Source: Anseranas semipalmata (lineage: Eukaryota; Chordata; Aves; Anseriformes; Anseranatidae). Taken from it: a stretch of DNA of 64,000 nucleotides. Position numbers and translations under genes: made by a program. Where the stretch lies: assembly GCA_013399115.1 (NCBI GenBank), contig VXAA01003938.1, positions 259,171 to 323,170 of the forward strand. Reading direction: 5' to 3'. Shown here in pieces: positions 12,321 through 25,100 of the stretch (positions are counted from its first letter, which is position 1; each line of letters starts with the position of its first letter). The notes beneath the pieces were generated by a model, which was given only the letters and a program-made list of their open reading frames with translations, ran no database searches and was not told the origin of the DNA.

Positions 12321-15300
12321 GGATGTTAACCAGTTCTGTTAACGCGTGTCTGAGGGCCTTCGTAGAAGTAGTGCTTCTGTTCTTCGTACTTCTCCTCTGA
12401 AGTCAGCGGAAGTTTCTTCTGGTTTACTTTCTAGGTAGATGCGCTTGATCTTGTAGCCAAGCCAGGCGGGATTTCTTAACAAAATGCACTGCGAAAATAG
12501 ATGTTACACAAACATGTACCCACTTAAACAGATGAATGACTACCGAATATACAGTAACAATACCGATCATTTATCATATGGACCAATGCGTATTTTGTTA
12601 CCTGCAATGGTTTTGCCTGCCGCTTTTACAAAAATAAAATGTATGAACTCTTGGAGCAATAATACAGTACTTAATTGATCGCATCCTGTACACTTTAGAA
12701 GAGTGACATTTAATCTCTGGGACTCACTGTATTGTAGCTTAAAGCTACTTGTTTGCTTGACAACGAAACAAATGCCTACTTCAACTTGTGGCAGAGAAAT
12801 CTTTTTCACTCTAGATCTGCATGAACTTGCGAAGACATCTATGTCAAAACAGCTCACAGAAACGCACGACTGCACATTGATTAGTATGCTAGAGAGCCAT
12901 TGCAATCAAAATGACTTATCAAAGTATATATATTTTTTAAAACCCTGTATTCCCACTCTCTTTATCCTCCCCTTAATCAGGACTCTTTCTGATAGGTTCA
13001 TGCTAGTGCTTCACATGTGCCCAAGAAAGGGTAGGAAGAGTTTTTCTTACCATAAAGACTATTTTTCTTCTGCTTCCTTTATTTAAAAAATTACATAGTC
13101 TGGGTGCAATTCTGCTTTTGGCAGCTTAATTCTCATGCCAGTTTCTAGTTCTGTGGATTTGGAGTAATGCTGTTGGATGGACTTTGTGAACTTGAACTTT
13201 TGAAAGGGCTATCTTATAGCCCTTATCTTTATCTTTTATTGTATCTTTAACGATGTAGCTAGATGTAAATTTGACTGAAATACTGCCTGAAAACTTTCTA
13301 ATGGTGAAAATGTCGTCTTTGCCGTCACTGAAAAATAGACTAATAAGTATACTTTTGAAGTAAGTATGTAATTCACAATAATAAGATATGATAATCCATA
13401 TTTGTTCACCAATTTCTTATTATGCAATAACACAGAAAAAAATGCAGTAGGTCTTGTAGAAGTTAAGTATTATTTAAATGCCTTGCAAATTGTCTTATTT
13501 ATTCGGGGCATGATCTGACTGCTTTGTTTTGAAACGATTGCTGTCAAATTGTATCGACCTGTCTGAAGTTATCCTTTCAAATTTAATTGTGTCACTCTAT
13601 GTGCTGTCAAATTTAGTTGTATTAATCTATCTAAATTTATACTTCTTTAATAGCAGAACTTAAGTATTGTAGTTTATTCTGTTAAAGTAATGAGAAGTCA
13701 ATAGTAGGAGGTGTGCATCAAAAGATGTGAATTGTTTGGTTGGTGGACTAACCAAATGTGAATTAGCAAGATTTTGACTGTATAGTCTCATTAAGAAATT
13801 ACATGACTGTTTTACAAGCTCTTTAAAACTTTAAGAGGCTGAGTAAACTCTGACTCAGTTTTACCATACACTTTTTATTTTCATTTGCATAAAATCATTT
13901 GAGCTGGATCATGACACAATATGAGCTGAGACAATAACTGAGGTTTTGGTTTTTCCTTAGTTTTGTTTATTTTGTGGCTTGGGCATTTGGAATTTCACAA
14001 GACACAAAACTAAGAGTGACACCAGATTTTCATGGGTAAACACATGTTTGTGGCCAAGAAATAACGTAGCACAATGCGAGTGAGACAAGGAGCTGGTATA
14101 TTTAAGAAGAAAGGAAAAAGCTAAGAATTGAATGTTACCAATATTCCAGAATGTTACCATTCTGAATTGTAAAAAGATTAAGGTTTTCTGGCTTTTCTTT
14201 TTGGACCATCTTTTGCAAAGTACAGAATCCATGATATTAAACGCTAACAACATGTATTGCTCTTAAGTGTTTATGTTGTTTGTACTTCATGAGAAATATT
14301 TGCTCATGGTCAATGAAAATGCAGTGCAGATTTAGATACTCGGAGCAGCTGGAGGTAATAGAGACTCATGCACAGCATAAAGTGAGAGTGCTAAGTATTT
14401 TATTTAACTTTAATTGGTAGATGCTAAAGTATAGTCTTCAAAAGCTTTGCTTTTACATTTTTCATTCTGGTCCATTTCCTTACTGTACTTAGATCATAAA
14501 AGAGTGGTAATTTGGTCTAATGCTGACTGAACTGGAGGGCAGTGGAACAAGCAGGAGGTGCTTAAAGCCAGATGTGGGGGCTGGATCAAACTCCCGTAGT
14601 TTAACCTGGAACTCCTAGCTTATCCAATTTTCCCATTTAGAGAAAAAAAAAAAAGTCTGCACAAATGTTAACTATTCTGCTGTCCTGAAGAGTTCACATT
14701 TAGATAAATGGGGACCTGGAAGACAGATTTTTATTGCCATTTCATGCATCTGTGGAACTCTGACTTTCACTGCATTGTTTTTAAACAATCTTCCTTCAGA
14801 CTTCATCTAAAATCTTGTGAGTATGCTAGAGCAGTGGCTAACAGCAAACCGCTTGCTAGGGGTCACTAGCACTTTCTGGAAGCCCGGAAGAACCCTTTCT
14901 TGGTGGTTAAGAAAGATCAGAGTGTAAAGTGATATTTGATTAAACTTGTTGTGGGTTTAAGTTTGAAAATAAGTACAAGTATAAATGGTTAACGTTTATT
15001 TTAAGGAGAAAGTGCAGAATGTGATACTGTAACATTGCAAAATTGAGGCAATACTTAATAAGTAAAGTTGGCTGGAATATATTGTCTTTTAAAATCAAAG
15101 TGAATCTTTTTATCATTATAAAATTGGCTCTTAATTCTGAAAATTCATTTGGTCCACCCACAGTATTGGAGTTCATTTTGGCTGCCCTGAATTTCTTGAA
15201 GGGAGTCCAGAGATGCAATTAAAATGATTACAGATCCTGAAAAATGTTGATATCAAGGGGCACCGAAAGATGTGATCTGATTCCGAGGTTGGAGACAGTA

Positions 15301-18300
15301 GATGTGTATGCACAATAGTAGCATAGTTAAAATAATACCTAGATTTTCTCTTTAAATGGGCTAATACCTCTAGGGTATTTGGCTTCCTTAACATGTTGTA
15401 AAGCTTTCTCCAGTATCGTCCTTTGCATCTTGATGTTTCTTCCAGGTATTAGATCTTTAGGACTTCGTGCTGAAGGTCTTTGTTTATTCAAAGATTAACC
15501 TTCCGTGCCTTGTGAGTTAGCAAGCCACTTTCTGTAGGCTATTTCAGTACTTCATTTGGCTCTTCAGAAGTTCTTCTCAGAACACGACCTTGAAAGCTTT
15601 TTTTGTTCGTCACTTGTTGCCCAAAGTTAGAGTGTCAGTGCTCGGTATTGTCTGTTTACAGCCATGGCAGCTCAGTACGTATTCTTTATAAAGTGCAAGT
15701 TGCAGGATTTCTGAGAATGGCTGTTCAGACAGGTGAGCTAATTGCCGTGGTTGAGAAGTGGTGAAGACTGGGTATTCTTTGAAAACGGTGAGGACAGCCA
15801 GGTAGGTTACTAGTTCCAAGATCAGAGCTTCACCTTATCAGACACTAAATCTCTAGAGACTTGTGACTTGTCAGGATGGGTTGTGCAGCTTCAATTTAAG
15901 CTGCTGGAGCTATCAGTTAGTGTTTCCATCAAGCCTTCAATCTTTTAGCTGTAGGTGCAGAGATGTTGGTTTTCTGTCTTAAGCCTTCAGCAGATAAGCT
16001 ATAATCTGAATAAATGCTTCTGTACAAGCTGCTGCTATTGTTCTGGCACAGTGTGGTGTGACATATTTGGCTGATTGCTGATGGGTGATAGCTCTGTGTG
16101 ATTTGTCATGCTTGAATGTTCAGGCTGTTATGAAAAACGATCTTTCATGATTTTTGTGTTTTAAAACCTAGTTTTCTTGTCTGCTTTTCAGAAGATGCGT
16201 TTAAATAAATCCCAAACTGGGGTAATAGTTTCTCACGAGTAGCATTACTGATAGACGTGAGTATCTACTGGCAGATACTTGCTGTGGTTCTCTATCTTCT
16301 GTCCAGTGGTGTGTGTGGAGGAGAGAAGACTTAGGTATACAGATCCTGTTGAAGGCCCAAATTCCCTCCTCTTTCTGACAATACCAATAGAAGAGGCTAC
16401 ATCGGGAGTAATAGGTCCTGGTTTGGGTCCCTCAGTACAAGAGGCACATCAACAAACTGGAGAGAGTCCAGCAGAAGACCACTGTGATAGGTAGAGGCTG
16501 TAGCGTGTCAGAAATGGAGAGCTGGATTTATTCAACCTAAAAAAGAACAGACTGAGGTGAGGGAAACTAATTGCTGTTTTTTAGCTTCCTAAAGATGGAT
16601 TATATAAAGGGTGGAGCCAGGCTCTCCGGGAGTGCAGGAGCGAGAGAGAGTCATAAATTGCAGCAAGGAGAATTCCTGCTGCACGTCATATTGTGATTTT
16701 ACACAGTAGAAGTGGTTAGATTGTAGAGCAGCTTGCCTGGAGAGGTTGAAGGTCTCTGTCAATGGAGATTCCATAAAGCTTGACTAGACAAGGCCTTGAG
16801 CGATCAGCCCTAAGTTACTGTAGGCCACGCTTCAAGCAAGGGGCTGGCCCAGGCATCTTCCAAAGTTATTGTCCAACCCAGGTCGTTCTGTATGAGCTGC
16901 CTCTTACTAGCTGCTGGTAATTGTTCGTGCTTCTTTATCTCCATTTACTGTTCCTTCTCTGAGCTTCTGTATGCCGGTGGAATCTACTGGGGTACAGTTT
17001 TAGGTTGCAGTTTTACAGTCGTTACAGCTAGTGCTGCCTTCCTGCTCCTTCCTGCCCTTGTATTAGCTCTGCTGCTTGTCTGACACCTGCAGTGAGCTGG
17101 CTTCAGGGTGCTAATCCTTCAGGAAACTGGATCAGCGAAAAATCTTCTCTGGTTAGTGCTCCATGATACTGCTTTGAAGAGGAGATTGAGAGCCAGGAGT
17201 GGGATTTTGTGGTGAAGAAGGTGAAGGGCACAGAGGTGCTGTTTTAGATCAGCTTAGACAGTTAATGGGGCAGCACTGCACTAGCTGACTTTGGAAGTTA
17301 TTAGTGTAGTTTTTAGTGCTTAGTAGAGTTGTAACAGCTATAAACAGATCTTCCTCTGGGTTCAGCTGTCAGGCCACCCCAGGAAGGTGTTACTGCCTCC
17401 AAGCCATCCCCTTACTCATCTCTACCCCTCTGCTCAAAGCTGTGGCGTCTTCTGATCTTCAGATGAAACTTTTCTGACCTGTTCAGTTCCAAATCTGCAG
17501 GGATAAGTGAGGGCTAAACCAGCTTGTGGGGGCTGACATTGCTTTGAATAAATGGGGCAAAAGGCTTTTGTCTGGAGCCTTCAGCAGACGGATGGTGATG
17601 GAGGAGGCAACTCGCTGCTGATGTGGCTGTCTGTGCAACAAATGTTTTTCTCCAGTGTGTGCCTGTTGGCTGGCTGGCTGCCTGCTGTAAACTTAAGTTT
17701 ACTTCTGTAAGCCTAACCTTATGCTTTTAGGTTAGTTTGGGTTCTTTTTGGGGTTAGAGAATTGAATTCTTGTTCAGGTGAACAATTGATATAGCAAATT
17801 TGATTCGGCCTGGCTGTTCTGTATTCTGCAAAACATCCTTGTGATATTCTGTTTTGTTCAATGATATTGTAAAGGAAAATGACCACTGGTTTGATATTAT
17901 CCACAATGGATTGCCATTCCCTCATCATGATTATTCAGGATATATTACATTGTGGAATTCTCATATATAAATTGGTGCTTCAGTGTTATGTTATGGAAAA
18001 CACTAGAAGTAAATGTTCTTATTAGACCAGCTAATAAAGTTAGAGAACTTAGAGAAAGCTTTGAGTGTATAAACCCTTCTGATGTAAAAACAGTGTAAAT
18101 ACATGTTGAGATCAATTGCTGAGAGTCTTAGGCCATCTATGAAAGAAAATATTAGTATCTGTTGAGTGTGAGGTATATGGAGTGGGGGAGAAAGAGTGAA
18201 ATGGTTTAAATAATGTTAGTGCAATTGAACTCGGCCAAGGCACAATCTTGATTCTTGGAATATCCTTCTAAATCATCTAACTGGTAACATTTAGGAGCAT

Positions 18301-18987
18301 TCTATGCTTACAGTTTAAAAATATGTTTGATTCAATCACAAAGATTAATTGCTAAAAATATCTTGCAGATATTCTAGATTTGCTAAACTTTGTCCAGTAA
18401 AGAGGTATTTTGTGGCACAGTTTTACTGTCTTCTGGTCTTTCTGAATTTGTGCTATCTTACCTGTTTCATGCAGCAATACATCTTGCCTACAAAATAGCT
18501 GGTTTCTGTTACTTCTGTTTCTCCTTTTGAAAAGGATCTGCTAGGTGTTGTAGATATATTCCCCAAGTTGCTTCTCTCAATAGTTGTATGTCATCTTGCA
18601 AACTATAGTTTTAACAGGTAGGATGGCTGTGTATGTTACCTGCTAAAATAGTTGTGATATTACATTGAGAGGTCTGAAAATGGAATTCAGGATTATTGAT
18701 TTTTACTGCAAAGGTGGGATTAGTCTTTAACTTCTGAAAGTCAGATATCCAGTCTAAGCTAATGAACTAGGCAGCGCCAGAAGATAATTTATTCTCCTAT
18801 CTTACTTGCTTGTTAGATGAAGTAAATGTTCCTGTGGGGTACATTTTCTCTTCGTTGCTTAGAATGAAAACTTAGATAATAAACTTAAATAGCTGCCAAT
18901 GGTAAACTATTCTCCCTGACTTAAATGTTCTTCTTGTCTGTTGGACAGACTCTTAAAGCTGTGGCTGTGTTTATATTTTTGTTTCAG
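12321..18987 (+). other. TNFSF11: TNFSF11 intron 1 (visible part)
   Basis: This AT-rich non-coding sequence lies between the CpG island and exon 2. It contains a CR1 fragment at about 16.4-16.9 kb and a short perfect palindrome at 17687-17702. Otherwise I see only chance ORFs. Confidence 0.6.
16400..16897 (+). mobile_element. TNFSF11: CR1 LINE 3' fragment in intron 1
   Basis: The segment follows the CR1 3' order: GAGAGAGTCCAGCAGAAGACCAC, GGAGAGCTGGATTTATTCAACCT, CTTGCCTGGAGAGGTTGAAG and AAGGCCTTGAGCGATC-like phrases, and ends near TTGTCCAACCCAGGTCGTTCTGTATGA. It is well diverged from the family, in sense orientation with TNFSF11, and has no intact frame. Confidence 0.75.
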
Positions 18988-19155
18988 ATGGACCCTAGCA
19001 GAATTTCAAAAGAAGATGCACACTGTGTCAGAATGCTTTTCAGATCTCAAGAAAGTCTAGGTTTGCAAGATACACCCTTTGAAAATCAAGATGTGAAGTT
19101 AATGCCGGAATCATGTAGAAGGATGAAACAGGCGCTCCAAAGAGCTGTGCAGAAG
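18988..19155 (+). CDS. TNFSF11: TNFSF11 coding exon 2 (extracellular stalk)
   Basis: This exon is 168 bp, 56 codons, phase 0 at both ends. It starts with ATG directly after a pyrimidine-rich acceptor ending TTTCAG and ends ...GTGCAGAAG before the donor GTAAG. It begins [13 protein letters not shown] and ends [13 protein letters not shown], matching human residues 74-129 one for one. In human the same Met74 also begins exon 2 and serves as the start of a short isoform lacking the membrane segment. It encodes the juxtamembrane stalk, which is less conserved than the trimer domain. Confidence 0.95.
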
Positions 19156-22100
19156 GTAAGTGGCAGTGTTTTCCTTTATTTTTGTTAAACTTAGCGAGTT
19201 TAACAAGATCTATGTTCAGAGGTAAGTTCTAGAAAGTATTTTCTGGTGTTTGAATAATATGGTGTTGGATCTGAGATCTTACTGTGTTTGCTTATGAACC
19301 TGGTAGTGGTTAACCAATTCTGCATTCAAATACATTTTTTAGTTTTGTTAAAGGAAGGCTTGAAGTCACACTGATAAAACTAATTGCAGTTAGTTGGTTG
19401 GCCATTCTGACATTTGGGTGGGTCTGAATGGCAGTCATTTATCCTAATACTTGTGTAGGTTTGTCAACACTTTGGATGTTCATGAAAAGGACAGTTCCAC
19501 TTTTTTTTTTCCCAAACTGACATTCCTGACTTTCTGACAGGATTCTCCAAGCCAAGGTTGTTGACAAGCAAAATATTGTCTCAAAGATGGAGGACGTAGC
19601 ATTTGTTCTCATTTGCTCTTGTTTCTTACTCTTTCTGCAGTATAATAGTTTCGATTACCCAGAATGAAGGATAGTATCTTCTTTCTTTTTTTGCTCATTT
19701 TGCCAATCATCTGTGGGAATGGTCAGCACAGAACAGTGGTGGAAGATCTGCTTTGCCATAGCATGAGAAGTAGGCAGTCTTTGCTTAGCAGTTGAGAATG
19801 AGAGCTCGTTCCCAAACTCAAATAACAAAAGTAGGCAGCTAAATTAGCCCTAATGAAGAAACCTAGGCAAGCTGAATATATGTCACAGTCACCCCTTACT
19901 GCAGTTAGTGCCTCGGATTTCCTTGCATGTTCTTGATAGTGTTTAGTGCTGTTTATGGGCTATTGAAGAAGCTGAATATATGCTATAGTATTTGGTTTTC
20001 CTGGCTTGTCAGGTCCATTACTTGTTCACACCTGCACATGACTGTCAGTTTTTTCATAAAGGATACTCCATTAGATTTGAGCGGAACTCAAATATACTTT
20101 AGAGTGACTTGTACTTGAGTTTATACAGTGCTTTAATAGCGTTGATGTTTGCTTTTAACAGAGCACCCACAGTGACAGATCTTTTTCGGAACAAAACTTA
20201 CAGAAAGCTGGGAGCCTTGTTTCCTTTACTTACCATCTCCTTCAAAAACTCAGAAAAAATGGGTTAACTCAATAGAATTAGTTCTTTCTTCCAGCATTTT
20301 TTTTTTTGCCTCTGACACTACCCCTGCTTCTGTGTTCTGTGTGCTGGTACTAGAGTGCTCTTTTCATACAGCACCCGTGACAGAGTAAGAAGCTTGTTAC
20401 AGTAAGTGAATGGGAAGCTCTGTATTCTGGTCATTTGCTGCTGGTTACTCAACAAGGCATTGACTTTCGTGGAGGCTGCATATCCTGCATTCAGCGTAGA
20501 GGTTAAATGCTGCCAGGTCATCGGCCAAGATAAGTAGTGAGTAAGATAATTTTTTTGGTTGGTGACCGTTAGTTTGAGGACAATAATGTTTCCCCTGCCA
20601 AAGTAATCAGACTCCGAATTTTTTGAATGCAACAGAATGTATTAAGCAGCTGGGTCAGTGTTCTGGATGCTTTGTCATCATACACTGATGACACAGAAAA
20701 ATAAAGATAGGCAAATGTTTGTCTGGGGCTACATTTGCATCTTTTCCATTTATATCATAGAAATGAAAGAAACGGTGTTAAGGCAAAGTAAGCATGTCTT
20801 AAGCTGTGTGAGCTGTAACTTTCATTGGTTCTGCTATACCGAAAGGCAGAGTTGCATCCGAATCTTATCTCCAGTTGGGCTAGCCCTTTGTGTGGGAATG
20901 CAGCTTATGTGACTGAAAAACTGTTTCCTGTTTTGTCTGCTTTGTTCAGTTTCCTGAAGGAGAATCTAACCTGTGTGTTTTAAGAACTGGTTTAAGAACT
21001 TATTTTAGTTTTAAGAACTTATTTGCCTTGACAGTGCATTAGGTGACTGGAATGGAACACTTTAAAGTACAGTTTAAGTTTTGTGATTTTTCAGTTGTTT
21101 GTCTTTAGCAATTCAAGCTGTTCAGGAAATGAAAACAGACAATTTTTTTTTTTTTTTTGCTTAGTTTTATAGTCTGGTTACAGCTTTTAGCTTACTGGGC
21201 TGGTTCTCATCTGTTTGCTTTGCACACCTGTAGACTAGTGTTTAAATCTAAAGTAGGGGTTGACATTGCAAGTGCTTTTGTGAAAACCAGTGTAGTAATG
21301 CTGCAGGGTCAGGTCTAGAAACTTTTGTCTCCTGATTTAAAAATAATAATAATAAAAAAAAAATTAACCAAAATCTAATTGTGAATTCCTCAACATATTC
21401 CAGAATAAAAATAATGCTTAGGGAGCAACTTACTCAGTAGAAAACACGTTTTCAGTATTATTGCATATAAACGTTAAAGCAGACAAATATACACTTTCCT
21501 AGTCTGTTTGCTTATTTTTTTTTTTGCATGTAACCCTAAAAACCCTTTGGCAACCCAGATGCACTAACCACAGTTCTTATGAAGTCTATTATGAGCCTGA
21601 AGTAGAAAGGACTACAAACATATCTTGGGTCAATTCATAAGTATCTTTCTTGGCAATACTCCCAGCTTCTAGCAGCGTGGGGAGTTCAGGCGTAAACTAG
21701 TCTCCTACAAGGCAACAACACACTTATAAAGAGATCTATATACTTAGCAGACATTTTAAGTGCATGTGGTTATGGACAAAGTGAAGGTTTCATGGGTGAC
21801 TGTTGTTAAAATTTCAGTTTGCATACTACAACTTTACATGCCTTTTTTCTGCAAGCAATAGACTACTCATTTGAATAGAGGTTGCAGTGCTGATCTCAAT
21901 CTTCTGAAGAATATTGGTTTATGTACTTTCTATTTCGCTTCCTTCCAGATTAGTATTCTTCAAATTGCTGAATTTCCGGCAAGATAATCAGGTACTACTT
22001 CTTGATATTAGCTGGACTTAAAGCACTGAGGTACTAGTGGAAACAACTGCATAAGGGAGCCTTAGGGTCACAACTGAAACAATATGTGGATGTCCCGAGG

Positions 22101-25100
22101 GTCTCTTCCGATTGGTCTCAAAAGGCTACTTGTAGCTACTCAAAGTAGATAATGAGATATTGTAAAACCAAAGAGGAGGAAAAAACATTCAGATGTTACA
22201 TGTTCAAATGTAGTCTTCTTTGTATGTACTCAACGTTGGACATAATTTGAACGGCAGGACTTGTGTTTTGAAGATGCTGAGATGCTAATGTAGTAATAGG
22301 TCTGATAGTTGTCTAAGGGTTAAAACCTGCAGCCTGCTGTGCATGAGGAAAGAGCAGTTCCCAGCTTTCCAGGCACTTAAAGCATGATATTAGCTTTTAA
22401 AATTTGGAAGTTTTCAGCTTCCCTATGGCCTTTTAAATTTTTTTGGAGGAAGGAAGACATTTTTTCATTTTTCTGACTGGCTGCTTGTCTATTTTTGAAC
22501 AGTGACTGTATGAAGAAGGTTGGAATATGGGAAGCAGGCCAGCAGAGTTGACATGGTGTGCAGTAAGCAAATGACACAAAGGTGTACAAGAGCAGCTTGT
22601 TGTAAGACTAACAGCGTGGTGTGATTTTTGTGTACAGTTTTTCTAAAAATAACGCAACAGCTTGGTAGCACACTTGGTTCTGTAGCTGGAAATCTTAAGA
22701 GAAGTCACTGGTAACACTTTGTCGGCAGTTCTCATGCTCTTATAGCAGTGTCTTAGTGACAGATTCTGTTGAGCTGTTTCTGCTTTCTTAAAGGTAGTGT
22801 GCATTGTGTTTAGGTATGAGGTGCTTAAATACATTCAGGTGCTTAAAAAATGCAGTTATAATCCCATTACGGGGCCATCTTTAGACATCCAGGTAGCACT
22901 GAAAAATGTGGTCCTTAAGTCTTTCAGGATCAGAAGAAGCGAGTACAGGCTTAGGTGTTCTAAGGTAGGTTGTGTACCTGTATCTTGGAACTGTAGAAGC
23001 AGATGAAGTAAGAAAAAAAAATCAAGAAATGTTTTAGAGTACATATCCTTCAGGAGGAAACCAACAGCTCCATCCCTGTTCTCTAGGGACTAGTTCATGT
23101 ATTTCTCCCAGCTTCCTTTTGGAAGTTTGGGCAACTGAACAGACTGTTAGAATTTTGTGGGGCTGGTCAGAATCAAATAAAGAACGTGGCACTAGTCCAG
23201 TGTTTGGAGAACTCAGCTGATGGAGGATTTCTGTTCTCTGGCCACAGGCTAGCCATTCGTAATCCAGTGACAAGCACACAGAAGATTGGTTCAGCATGAG
23301 CCAGACTCCAGTTCTTCTAAGTGTATTAGTGTTGGGCTCACTCTGATCTCCCCTTTTGTTGTAATGATGCTTGCATTCTTCATTGTGTAGTAGCCTAGCT
23401 TCAAGAGGAACACAGGACAGTGCTACTGTCAAGTCCAGTCTATGGCTTGGTGACAGAGGTGCTCCTAGGAAGCAGGAGAGTGGTAGGTTCATGACCATCA
23501 AGACAAGTGGACCCAGGTCTTCCTGGGTAGCTGTTTTGCTCACCAAGTAGTGATGTTGCAGATGAACAGCACCACCACCAGTTAGAAAGAAGGCAGCTCA
23601 GAATGCATTTTATGAGGACCACAGCCTTTCTGCATGGAAGATATGCTGAGTCAGACTGCTAGATCTCAAAAGGTGAGGTACGCAGCTGCTCAAGTCAGAG
23701 CATCTTTGGAAACGTACAGAAGCAGAACTCCAGGCTCCTAAGAAAAAACTAGGTTGCAAGGAGGATAGCAACCAGCCAGTTCAGGGACTTCAAGGGCTGT
23801 GCATTTATTGAGCATGGTATTTTTTTAGTACCATTTTAGATAATAGGAGATTAAAATGTACATAGCTCTTTTTGGATCTGCCTAGTAGTCTCTCCAGGCA
23901 AGTGCATTATCATGTCCCCCAGAAAGAAAGGATCCTAGAACAGACTCCGCACACAAAAGATTTCCATTAAGAAAGGAAAAAGAAAAAGGAGTCTCCCCTT
24001 TCTAGGAAAAGGTTTGGGAGCAGTTGTAGTGCAGCAATGTCTGAGAGTGTAGTCCATTTCCAAGTCTTTTACCTTTTTTGTCCTCTCTTCAGATGCTTTT
24101 ACCACCTTTGGCAGTACCAAGTACTTGAAATTTTTCTTCTTACTACTTCTGATTAAGTTAGAGATCAGGTGTGGCTAGAAGCTGATAACTGGTGTGCAGC
24201 TCCTGGAACTGAGCTTCATTTTCATGCTGCTAGAACTGATGTTGAAGTAAGAAGATCAGAGAGGGGAAGTGAGTGTAAATGGGGGGAGGTGGACATGGGT
24301 TTTGCTTCTTCTGAAGTTGCGATTCTTCTGCTTTTCTTCTCGTCTCTACAGCAGAAAGCATCTTAATGATTCATATCTACAAAATCAGCATATTTCTGCT
24401 GAAGTATTATGCTTTGATAGTCATACTACAACTTCCATGCTGCTGTGGCTTTTCATTTTGGTTTAACATTTAGACACCTACTGAAAGGAGAAAGTGAGAG
24501 TACATCAGTGTACCAGCTAAGGTGTTACAGATTTCACTGTGGCTGCAAAATTACATAAAAGCAGGACTCGGGTGTTTTCAAAGCAAGATTTCAAAGTCTA
24601 AAACACTGCAGTGATAAAGAATATGGTGGAACTTTGATCTGGCCAAATCTGAGGTATATTGTATATACGTGGTGTTGAATTAGACAATCAGCAATATGTG
24701 AGATATAAAGACAAAACACAGGACCCCACTTACATTTCAAAGATAAGAATATGATTTGCTATCTGCAGGAAAATGATTCCTTCTACTAAACTTCTTGATG
24801 GTTCCATGGTATGAGGTAATCTCAATAGGAAGGAGAATATTATCCTTGTTTTTTAGGAAACAGATGAGGAAAGTCATGGGGAAACAGGGGACAGAACTGA
24901 GGAATGAACCTAATCCTACCAAGACACTCTGTCCAGGCTTGTAACAACAACATGTTGGTTAGACTTTTGAAAACTGCTGTTTGTAACTTTTCACAGGAGG
25001 AAAACAGGAGAGGATTGTTAAAAGCAAGGCTTTGTGGTACCTGATAATTGTTATTTGTACTGTTCTTGGTTTTGGGTGACATGTGCTTTGTTCGTGTTAT

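Noticed and set aside
12049..12342. 97-codon frame beginning MRR in the CpG island, considered as TNFSF11 exon 1
   Set aside because: Apart from the first residues it does not resemble the known amino terminus, has no convincing membrane segment, and no phase-0 donor after one.
23034..23546. 170-codon minus-strand frame in intron 2
   Set aside because: No domain, no splice or start context, antisense to a known intron; treated as chance.
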